From Halomarina pelagica (GTDB lineage: Archaea > Halobacteriota > Halobacteria > Halobacteriales > Haloarculaceae), in the NCBI RefSeq assembly GCF_024228315.1, contig NZ_CP100458.1, forward strand, positions 17,512-81,511: DNA of 64,000 nt, given 5' to 3'. Within the stretch, counting starts at the first letter, position 1, and each line of letters starts with the position of its first letter. Below are positions 43,983 through 51,937 of this stretch, piece after piece. Made by a program: the position numbers and the translations under genes. The notes below the pieces were generated by a model. That model did not search any database. It had not been told where the DNA came from and saw only the letters and a list, made by a program, of their open reading frames with translations.

Positions 43983-43999
43983 ATACTCGTCGTGAGTAT
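43983..43999 (+). promoter_or_regulatory. Hairpin between brxC and pglX
   Basis: ATACTC-GTCGT-GAGTAT lies in the 138-nt gap, along with G+C-rich dyads around 43947-43975. It could tune the relative amounts of PglX and the upstream BREX proteins, or stabilise transcript ends. Confidence 0.35.
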
Positions 44000-44075
44000 T
44001 TCCCGAAGTATACCGCGTAACCGGGGTCCGGTTGGACCACGCGAGGACGCCCGGCACCACAATTCGATCTAATCC

Positions 44076-47000
44076 ATGTCCACGAAATCTCGACAAAACG
44101 GCCTCAGTTCAGATGACCGATCACAGATTCGGAGTGCAATTCTCAGCTCCCGCGAGATGCTGGAGTTGGAATTCGAGCGTCAGCTCGAACGGTACGGCGT
44201 CTACGACGACGACCGTGTGCCCCTAAGCAAACTTGGACACCTTTCACTTCAAGACCGTGAGACGCGCCGGGAGATCGACGCAGCGCTCGAACGTGAACTA
44301 GAGGCGACCGAAGACTACCAACGAGCGTACCGCAACTACATTCGTGAGGCGACGAAGGAGTACCTCAACCGCTACGTCGGTCTGAAAACCATCGAAGCGC
44401 GCGGGCTGGTCACAGAAACACTCACTACCAAAGCTGAGTACGGTAATCGATCCTATCTCCACTACACCGTCGGCGAAATCGCTGGCGAGTTAACCGACAC
44501 GTCCGACGACGGTCTCGGTGTCGCGCTCGATCTCGCATTCCGGGAGATCGGTGCTGAGATTCGAATTCTATTCGAGGATACCGATTATACGGCGATAGAA
44601 CCAGAGTTCACAGTGCGTCGTGACGTGTTCGAGGAACTCGGTGAACTCGATGACGAGGCCTGGGCGGCTGATGAAGCGATCGGCTGGGTCTACCAGTACT
44701 TCGGTGAAAAGGAGCGTGAAGAGATCGACAAGCGAATCAAAGACGAGAACTACAAAGTACAAGATACCGACGTAGCGACGAAGACCCAACTGTTCACTCC
44801 ACGGTATATTGTGGAATATCTTGTGGACAACTCTCTCGGGCGAACATGGCTTGAGATGCACGGTGATGAGACCTCTATTGACGCTGAAGACAATTGCTTC
44901 TATCTAACCCCAGTTGAGGAGTCATTGACCAACCGTAAGCCAAAAGACCCACAGGAAATCACAGTTCTCGATCCTGCCTGTGGTGGTGGCCACTTCCTAT
45001 TCTATGCTTTCGATATACTGTATGAGATGTACAAAGAGAGGGCCGAAGTTGTTGAGTCGGAAATTCCCAGAGAAATACTAAGAAATAATCTTTATGGGAT
45101 TGACATTGATCCAGGTGCTGTTCAACTTGCTGCGCTAGCCCTTTATCTCAAGGCAAAGTCTATTGAGCCAGATGTGGAAATAGACCGGATTAATATAGTT
45201 TCTGCAGACGCAATTCTTGTAAACGGGTCAAAAAAGCAAGAGGCAATAGATCAGCTTGATACTGAATTTGAACGAAAAATTCTCGAAACAATTTGGGAGG
45301 GTCTTGAGAATATCCGAGAATGGGGTAGTTTAGTTCGGATTGAAAAACAGGTTGAACAGATTTTGGAAGAAAAAAGAGAAGCAATTCAAAAATCTGGTCA
45401 GACACAATTCTCTGAGGAAGGTCTAATAACACAGTCCTCGTTTGTCACAGGTAGCGGGGAAAGGTCATGGGAAGAAATGAAAGAGCAACTGCTATCTGAT
45501 GCCCAGGACCTCGCAAGTGAGGCACTAACACAGAATAATCCAGTTGATGAAATGTTCGCTGGTGAAGTTGTGAAGGGGGTGGAATTACTAGATGTTTTGA
45601 TGGGTGAGTATGACGTTGTTGTAGCAAACCCTCCATATCTCGGTAGTAGAAAAATGGGTGATAAACTAAAGAATTTCACAAAAAGCGCATATGAAACATA
45701 TCGAGATCTCTACGCCCCCTTCATCCAGAGGAATATCGAATTGTCAAAGGTAGAAGGATATGTAGCAATGGTTACGCCGGAGAGCTTTATGACTCAGTCT
45801 TCATATCAGGATATCCGTGAGTATATCATAAATAAAACGCAAGTTATAGACGGAGCACATTTATCCGGACATAGTTTTTCTATGAAAGACCGTCCGTTTA
45901 CGATCCCCTTTGTTCTTCGAAACTCCAATCCAGCTAATTTCGAATCTTCCAGATTTTATCGAATGACGCATGAACAAGATAATTATAATTCTTACGAGAA
46001 GAAAATAGATGGTTTAAAACGAATCACCAAGACGCTCCGTCAAAATGAAATTGATGATGACGTATTTATTGTTGACCAGTCTGCCTTCACAAAGATAGGA
46101 AAGAAGCCGATGGTCTATTGGTTTGGTGATGAGATTCTTAAACTATTCACCAATCATCAGAATGTGGGTGACTTTGCTGAAGTTGTTGTCGGACTACAAA
46201 CTGGGGATGATGACCGGTTCATGCGATGTTGGTGGGAGGTAGAATCAGTTGAAGAAGATGATAGATATCAATGGATAATAAACGGGGAAAACGATGATGA
46301 ATACTACGAATCTCCTAGTAAGGTTGTCCTGTGGGAAAATGAAGGAGAACAGATAAAAGATTACGGTGGAAGTAGACCTCAGAATGAGGAATATTATGGT
46401 AAGTCTGGCATAATATATAGGAAGTTCAGCAAGCTATTCACTACAAAAATACATCCAAAAAACCATATATTTAGCCAAACTACAAGATTCATTTATACTG
46501 GCGATGAAAGAAAAGACATTCTACTGACAGGATATATGTCTTCTTCACTTGTAAGATTTCTTGTACAGGGTCTAAATCCGAGTGTTCACTTTAACCAAGG
46601 CGATGCAGAAAGAATACCTATTGACATCGATCAATTCGGTCCAAAGGTTGAAGAACTTACACAAAAGGGAATAGATATCCAGAAGGATCTCAATTCGTAT
46701 GTTGAAACTCAGAGAGAATTTGATCCATCAAACGTTACAAAGAGCCCTCGTGAGATACTACGAGAAATCGAATTACGAAAAGCGGCGGTTCAAGTAATTC
46801 ATGGTAAAGTTGATAACATTATCCATCAAACTTATGATCTATCTGACCAGGCGTTAGATCGGATATACAGGAATTTACCATCGAATTTGGCTGAATATCC
46901 ATACTTAGTATCTGAGAGCCAATCAACGAACAGTGACATAGATGCGCCAATAGAAAGTGTCAGGATCGGGAAGGAAGAATATGAAGAGGTGGCAGACCAA

Positions 47001-47765
47001 ATTAAGAAGAATTCAAACGATGATCTGAGAGAAATTTCTGAATCTCTTGAGATATCACCGCTCACTATTGCAGAGTGTAAATATACATATGACCTATACA
47101 CGAAACAAGAACGTCAAGACACTGCAGGAAAGCTGGTTTCCTATCTTTTAGGAGAAGCATTGGGTCATTGGTCGTCGCTCCCTGATACAGGGCTGGACAA
47201 TCAGGGAATACTTGTTTTCGATGAGAACTTTGACAATAATGTGGAAGCTGAGATAGAAAATAATCTAAAAGAGATATTTGAGGAGCCGAGACGAGCAAGA
47301 GAACAAATAGAAGACATGCTAAATAAGGATATTTCTAGCTGGCTCCGAGAAAATTACTTCAGATATTATCATTGTAAAGAATACCGGCGCCGAGGTCAGA
47401 GGAACCCCATTTATTGGCATCTTGAGAGTGATGATGGCAACTTCAGTTGCTTCATCCATTATAGGGCCTTGTCGGCAGACACTTTGCCAAAGCTCAGAGG
47501 CCAATATGTCGATAACAAAATCCAACGACTCCAGAACCGAATCCGAAATTTGGAATCTGAGTTAGAAGCGGATGAATCAAACCGAAAAGTTAGATCAGAA
47601 ATCGAAGAACTGGAAATAGCTCTAGATGATGTGGAAGAATTTGGTCACCGAATAGACCAACTGATAGACTCTAAATTCACCCCTGACTTTGAGGCAGGCA
47701 TCTATGAAAACTTACAGAGAATAGATGAATTTGATCTCCTGCAAACTGATGTAGACAAGTTATAA
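44076..47765 (+). CDS. pglX: BREX adenine-specific DNA methyltransferase PglX
   Basis: The 1229-residue protein has SAM-binding motif I, DPACGGGHFLFYAFD (about residues 298-312), and the adenine methylase motif IV NPPY (about 517-520). PglX marks host DNA so BREX attacks only unmarked phage DNA; its later part contains the target-recognition region. Base use changes sharply near 44980: the first quarter is G+C-rich like brxC, the remaining three quarters A+T-rich with many A/T-ending codons. This suggests a recombinational exchange of the specificity part. The stop codon lies within the 9-bp target duplication of the adjacent IS, and the reading frame is complete. Confidence 0.93.
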   Translation: MSTKSRQNGLSSDDRSQIRSAILSSREMLELEFERQLERYGVYDDDRVPLSKLGHLSLQDRETRREIDAALERELEATEDYQRAYRNYIREATKEYLNRYVGLKTIEARGLVTETLTTKAEYGNRSYLHYTVGEIAGELTDTSDDGLGVALDLAFREIGAEIRILFEDTDYTAIEPEFTVRRDVFEELGELDDEAWAADEAIGWVYQYFGEKEREEIDKRIKDENYKVQDTDVATKTQLFTPRYIVEYLVDNSLGRTWLEMHGDETSIDAEDNCFYLTPVEESLTNRKPKDPQEITVLDPACGGGHFLFYAFDILYEMYKERAEVVESEIPREILRNNLYGIDIDPGAVQLAALALYLKAKSIEPDVEIDRINIVSADAILVNGSKKQEAIDQLDTEFERKILETIWEGLENIREWGSLVRIEKQVEQILEEKREAIQKSGQTQFSEEGLITQSSFVTGSGERSWEEMKEQLLSDAQDLASEALTQNNPVDEMFAGEVVKGVELLDVLMGEYDVVVANPPYLGSRKMGDKLKNFTKSAYETYRDLYAPFIQRNIELSKVEGYVAMVTPESFMTQSSYQDIREYIINKTQVIDGAHLSGHSFSMKDRPFTIPFVLRNSNPANFESSRFYRMTHEQDNYNSYEKKIDGLKRITKTLRQNEIDDDVFIVDQSAFTKIGKKPMVYWFGDEILKLFTNHQNVGDFAEVVVGLQTGDDDRFMRCWWEVESVEEDDRYQWIINGENDDEYYESPSKVVLWENEGEQIKDYGGSRPQNEEYYGKSGIIYRKFSKLFTTKIHPKNHIFSQTTRFIYTGDERKDILLTGYMSSSLVRFLVQGLNPSVHFNQGDAERIPIDIDQFGPKVEELTQKGIDIQKDLNSYVETQREFDPSNVTKSPREILREIELRKAAVQVIHGKVDNIIHQTYDLSDQALDRIYRNLPSNLAEYPYLVSESQSTNSDIDAPIESVRIGKEEYEEVADQIKKNSNDDLREISESLEISPLTIAECKYTYDLYTKQERQDTAGKLVSYLLGEALGHWSSLPDTGLDNQGILVFDENFDNNVEAEIENNLKEIFEEPRRAREQIEDMLNKDISSWLRENYFRYYHCKEYRRRGQRNPIYWHLESDDGNFSCFIHYRALSADTLPKLRGQYVDNKIQRLQNRIRNLESELEADESNRKVRSEIEELEIALDDVEEFGHRIDQLIDSKFTPDFEAGIYENLQRIDEFDLLQTDVDKL

Positions 47766-47769
47766 CATA
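47761..47769. repeat. Left target-site duplication of the IS
   Basis: TATAACATA at 47761-47769 repeats exactly at 48771-48779. The left copy contains the pglX TAA stop. Confidence 0.8.
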
Positions 47770-48770
47770 CGCTCATCCGTAGCACATTGTTGATTTCACA
47801 GCGTCGCTCGAACAGCGTGTTTGAGAGCGTCTCGACCGGGTTTCCGAAACAGTTCCCGACGTAGTTGGAACGCTCTGAGATACTGCGTCAACTTGTCTTT
47901 CGAGACGCCTCGATGGGGCGAGAGCCACCGTCGCGTCAGCGACGCGTGGCTCTCGCAGGTGTTGACGTGAACTTCCTCATCGGCGTATTCGCCGTCGCCG
48001 TGGACGACGTATTCGCGGTCGAATGCGTCGTCGTCTTCGAGCGGTTCGTACGCTCGAAAGCCGTCGGTATAGACCGTGAGCGACTCCTCTTTGCGGTCAG
48101 CAAGGAGGAGTCGAATCGTCGATTCGTCGGCGGCTTTCGCTGGAATCACGTACCGCTGTCCGGTCCCGCGATCAGCGATTATGAACACGGGTGGCTTGTC
48201 GCCATCGTACGAACCTCGCCCGCGCGTGGACAGGCCACGCGAGCGCGACTCCTGGTCGCGCTCGCGGCCTTTCTTCCCCGCGTTGACGTACACTTCGTCG
48301 ATTTCAACCGGACCAACGAGATCGAGGGAAGGCGCATCGAGCGCTCTGGCGAAGCGCTCGATGCGCCGGTGCATCGTCTTGTGTGTTACCTCGATTTCGC
48401 ACTGTAGTTGGCGGAGACTGGTGTTAAACCGGAGAAACGCGTAGATCGAGAACAACCACCGGCGGAGCGCGATCTTCGAGTGAGCAAAGATTGTGCCCGT
48501 CTTGTCGTTGAACGTGCGGTCACAATTCTTACAGAGATACCGCTGAAACTCTCTGTAGCTGCCGTTTCTGACCGTTCGGTCAGAACGGCAGCGAGGACAG
48601 GTAACACCGTCACGCCAGCGAACCTGCGCCAACAGGTCCGCTGCGACCGATTCCGACCCAAACACATCTAGCGGAATCATTCGTGTCGGGCACCGCTGAC
48701 GCGGTGCCCTTGTCCTCTTCGACTCCGCAGCGACCGCTCTGCAGTATCAACAATCTCCTACGCAAGAGCG
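47770..48770 (-). mobile_element. IS1595-family (ISH4-like) insertion sequence
   Basis: A 1001-bp element. Its ends are imperfect inverted repeats: CGCTCATCCGTAG...ATTGTTGAT on the left and, read inward on the other strand, CGCTCTTGCGTAG...ATTGTTGAT on the right. It is flanked by the 9-bp repeat TATAACATA (IS1595 elements usually give 8 bp; one matching base may be chance). The size, single transposase gene and zinc-ribbon transposase match ISH4-type elements of haloarchaea. It appears intact. Confidence 0.85.
47796..48680 (-). CDS. IS1595/ISXO2-type transposase
   Basis: The 294-residue protein has an N-terminal zinc ribbon (CPRC ... CKNC, about residues 28-52) and the ISXO2-like DD-E/N core. 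The first catalytic Asp lies in VGPVEIDEVYVN (about 122-133), the second in TVYTDGFRAY (about 200-209), followed by VHVNTCESHASLTRRWLSPHRGVSK near 236-260. It should move the element by cut-and-paste or related transposition. Complete and apparently functional. Confidence 0.9.
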   Translation of the reverse strand: MIPLDVFGSESVAADLLAQVRWRDGVTCPRCRSDRTVRNGSYREFQRYLCKNCDRTFNDKTGTIFAHSKIALRRWLFSIYAFLRFNTSLRQLQCEIEVTHKTMHRRIERFARALDAPSLDLVGPVEIDEVYVNAGKKGRERDQESRSRGLSTRGRGSYDGDKPPVFIIADRGTGQRYVIPAKAADESTIRLLLADRKEESLTVYTDGFRAYEPLEDDDAFDREYVVHGDGEYADEEVHVNTCESHASLTRRWLSPHRGVSKDKLTQYLRAFQLRRELFRKPGRDALKHAVRATL

Positions 48771-48779
48771 TATAACATA
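48771..48779. repeat. Right target-site duplication of the IS
   Basis: TATAACATA, identical to the left copy at 47761-47769. Confidence 0.8.
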
Positions 48780-48804
48780 TATTCGAATATGCTTTGCATA
48801 CAAA

Positions 48805-49389
48805 TCAAATTGTATTAAGGTTTTTTTGAAGTTCCTCTATAAGTTTCTCCGCACCCTTTTCGCCAAGAGGGGTATTTATAACACATTTGCCAGATGAGGA
48901 CACAGTAGCGGTGGATGAAACCTCTGATGGGTAGTACATAAGTAGAGAGCACTGTTCTGGTTCGTACTCCCCCTCAGAACCTAATACAATATCTAGACTG
49001 TTTAGGTCAATATTTTGATTGAGATCGATTGCATAGACGTAGTTCGACTTTTCGAATGTTACTGAGGAGACATCACTGAGTATATCATACTCATTAAAAA
49101 CACGCAGAAGTGCATCTTTGAGAGAATTTAGTCCGTTTTCTGATTTACTGCCCATTAAAGTGTAGCTTCCCGACCGGTATATCATCGCTTTGCCAGGTAT
49201 GCTTTTAAAACTGACAACCAAACCACTAGTAGACCTCTTTACTGACTCGATTTGACTCTCCCTGGTAAGCGTCTCAAGAAGTGCACCTAACTCCAATTCA
49301 CGATGGATAGATCCACTCCCGACGATATTGACCAGCCGCAGATTATTATCAGGAGTCATCTCACTTGTAAGTGGCACATTTTCATCCAC
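48805..49389 (-). CDS. Divergent TATA-box-binding protein (TBP)-like protein
   Basis: The 194-residue protein has the two-repeat layout and length of archaeal TBP. Repeat 1 includes LRLVNIVGSGSIHRELELGAL (residues 17-36) and YRSGSYTLMGSKS (71-83). Repeat 2 includes YEPEQ (142-146) and SSSGKCVINTPLGEKGAEKLIEEL, each at the expected place. But the usual FPGL after YEPEQ is CSLL, and the Phe positions that intercalate into TATA DNA are mostly lost (TATV, MIY). So it is TBP-like but may bind DNA differently or act as a decoy. The gene is A+T-rich, on the minus strand between pglX and pglZ, divergent from pglZ across a 115-bp gap. The family call is by eye. Confidence 0.65.
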   Translation of the reverse strand: MDENVPLTSEMTPDNNLRLVNIVGSGSIHRELELGALLETLTRESQIESVKRSTSGLVVSFKSIPGKAMIYRSGSYTLMGSKSENGLNSLKDALLRVFNEYDILSDVSSVTFEKSNYVYAIDLNQNIDLNSLDIVLGSEGEYEPEQCSLLMYYPSEVSSTATVSSSGKCVINTPLGEKGAEKLIEELQKNLNTI

Positions 49390-49504
49390 TTCCCGACAAT
49401 TACTGGTGAACGCTTTAACACTGTGTGTCTAAGCTGGGCATGAGACAACAAAGCTTCAACGTAAGCGATAAGCATCAAGTCCCCGCCGAGATTCGTAACA
49501 ACCA

Positions 49505-51937
49505 ATGACTAATACGACCGCGGAAATCATCGCCGATCTCGAGGAGAGATTCGATCGGTACCCGGTCTGGGTGTGGTACGACTCCCACGAGAAGTACTCC
49601 AATATCATCGACGACATCGAGACGGAGATGGAAGACCGTGGCGTGAACGTGGCGCGGTATGATGGGAGCTTCTTCGAGCTGAAACGCCGTCTCTGGGAGG
49701 AAGACAACGATATCGAAGAGCAGTGGCTGTTCTATATTCCTCTCTGGCGGGACGAGGCAGACTGGTTCATGGACATCCACCGTCTGGGACATCAGTATCT
49801 CCCGGGAGCGGACATCGGCGAGAGTGCAGCACACAAGTACCTCGTCGGAAAGGAAGACCGCATTCCTGATGGCTACGAGAATTGGGGACAGAACCGAGAG
49901 CAACTCACCCGGGCGTTCTTTTGTGTCCTATTCGGTACGCACAGCCATTCTCCCAGAGACTACGTCGTCGAGTATCTAGCCAACCCCGACGAGTACCGTG
50001 AGACGATCGAGGAGTTCAATCAGAGCGCAGAGTGGGGAACCACCCTCAAATCGGACTACGGTATCGATGCAGGTCTTGACGCTGAAGAGATCGCGACCCA
50101 GATTCTCTTCGGGGAAGTCCAGCATCGTTCACCAGCCGAGCGCTTCGACAAGCTTGCTGCGGATGACACTCGTGGAGCAGCCCGCCTTTGTTCGTACTGG
50201 CAACGTCACGACACGAGAACGTACCTCGACTTTGCCGGGCGAATTGCTGAAGACCGTAACATCGCGGGTGCTGTCGTCGATTCCGATTCTCTCGACTGGC
50301 ACGGAGAGGCATTTCGCCAGATCGACGATGGCCTCTTTCAGCTCATGCTCGATCGACTTTCAGAGGTCGAGTTTGGGCAGATGCCGGAAGAAGCGGAGTC
50401 GATTGCAAAGGCGGTTGAGCGACGGCGAGACGGGTTCTGGTATGAAGAGGGGTTTGTCGGCTATTGGGATATCCTCACCCACGGAACAACCGTCGTTCAA
50501 TCGGCGTCGACCGCCATTAACGAGCTCGAATCCGAGAACCACACGTCCCAAAGTCTTGCCGAGGGTTACACCGATGGATGGTGGGAAATCGATGCCGAGT
50601 ATCGGCGGTACGTTCAAAGCGCGATGGACTTTCGCCAGTACGTCGATGGGCTCGATGAAGTTCGGGACCGGATAACGAATTACTACACGCGCTTCGTTAA
50701 GGCGCTGAACCGCCCGCTTGCTGACGCACTGGCGGACGAACCGGAACTCGGCACGTTGCAGACCCAGTTCTTCGACGAGTATGTGGCGAACGACAAGGGG
50801 ACCGCGGTGATAATCTGTGACGGGTTACGGTACGAACTCGCCAAGGAACTAGAAGGTGAAATCGAGAAGGGTGATAGCGAAATCGATCTATCATTGGGGC
50901 ACGTTTCTGCGGCCCTTCCGTCGATCACGGAGGTGGGGATGGCCGCTCATCTTCCGGGTGAGTTGTCCCTGAGCCTGCAGAATGGTGACCTCGACGTCCA
51001 GGTGGCCGGGCAAGAGATAAGGCGAAAAGCTGATCGAGTCGACCGGCTCGAGGCGGCCGGGTTTACAGTCAGTAACCTCAGCGATATACTCGGAACCAGA
51101 AAAAGTGATCTCAAAGAAGAGGGCCAACCACCTCGTGTCGTCTACTCCGGGACGATTGACAAACTCGGTGAGACCCTCGATGACGATGACGCTCTCGTGA
51201 AATCCGCTGAGCACGTCCGCGACGTCGATGATGTGGTTCAGCGCCTCCGAGCTGTCGGATACACCCGGTTCGTCGTCACTGCAGACCACGGATTCCTCTA
51301 TACTGAACGCTTGCCAGACGATCTAAAAATTGAGGCGCTTGACGGTGCGAAGATGACAAAGCGCCGTTTCGCACTTGCGGAGAGTGATGATGTCGTTACT
51401 GCAGGCGGAGAGGTTGTCGAATTCGAGGCGAACCACTTCGATGCACTCGGAATCGATGCTCCGAATCTGCGAGTCTACTTCCCCAGAAGTGTGGCTTGTT
51501 TCAAACAGGCTGGTGGAAACATGCAATACTTCCACGGCGGCATCTCTATGCAGGAACTCGCTGTTCCGTGCCTCACAATCGCTACAGAAGAGTTCGAAGA
51601 AGAGGCCCCTGTTGAGTACGAGGTGACGTTCCCCGAGAAGGTAACGAACACCATCATCGATATCGAGATCAATGCGCGAAGTAATCAGATCTCGTTCGAG
51701 CGCACGCCAACGCTCCGGTTAACGGCTTCCGTCGACGGACGAGAAGTGGCAGAGCCGAAGGTCATCGAAATCAACCAGGGGGGGAATGAAGAGACACTAC
51801 GATTGAAGAGCGGGGAACTCGAGGAGGATAGTACCGTCATCTTCGAGGCGATCGATGAGGAGACTCGTGAAACGGTCGCCCGACAGGAGGCAGAGATTGA
51901 TATGCTAATACGGGACGACTTTGGGTTTGATGTCTAA
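49505..51937 (+). CDS. pglZ: BREX alkaline phosphatase-like protein PglZ
   Basis: The 810-residue protein has the PglZ/alkaline-phosphatase core: AVIICDGLRYELAKEL (about residues 434-449) supplying the metal-binding Asp, and FVVTADHGFLYTERL (about 588-602) with the Asp-His pair. PglZ is the signature protein of all BREX systems; it acts with PglX and BrxC. It lacks an adjacent upstream BREX gene because the TBP-like gene and the IS intervene, so it is probably transcribed from its own promoter in the 49390-49504 gap. Its stop overlaps brxL by 1 nt. Confidence 0.93.
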   Translation: MTNTTAEIIADLEERFDRYPVWVWYDSHEKYSNIIDDIETEMEDRGVNVARYDGSFFELKRRLWEEDNDIEEQWLFYIPLWRDEADWFMDIHRLGHQYLPGADIGESAAHKYLVGKEDRIPDGYENWGQNREQLTRAFFCVLFGTHSHSPRDYVVEYLANPDEYRETIEEFNQSAEWGTTLKSDYGIDAGLDAEEIATQILFGEVQHRSPAERFDKLAADDTRGAARLCSYWQRHDTRTYLDFAGRIAEDRNIAGAVVDSDSLDWHGEAFRQIDDGLFQLMLDRLSEVEFGQMPEEAESIAKAVERRRDGFWYEEGFVGYWDILTHGTTVVQSASTAINELESENHTSQSLAEGYTDGWWEIDAEYRRYVQSAMDFRQYVDGLDEVRDRITNYYTRFVKALNRPLADALADEPELGTLQTQFFDEYVANDKGTAVIICDGLRYELAKELEGEIEKGDSEIDLSLGHVSAALPSITEVGMAAHLPGELSLSLQNGDLDVQVAGQEIRRKADRVDRLEAAGFTVSNLSDILGTRKSDLKEEGQPPRVVYSGTIDKLGETLDDDDALVKSAEHVRDVDDVVQRLRAVGYTRFVVTADHGFLYTERLPDDLKIEALDGAKMTKRRFALAESDDVVTAGGEVVEFEANHFDALGIDAPNLRVYFPRSVACFKQAGGNMQYFHGGISMQELAVPCLTIATEEFEEEAPVEYEVTFPEKVTNTIIDIEINARSNQISFERTPTLRLTASVDGREVAEPKVIEINQGGNEETLRLKSGELEEDSTVIFEAIDEETRETVARQEAEIDMLIRDDFGFDV

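Noticed and set aside
43938..44075. Small gene between brxC and pglX
   Set aside because: No frame with acidic composition or start signal; the gap contains hairpins instead.
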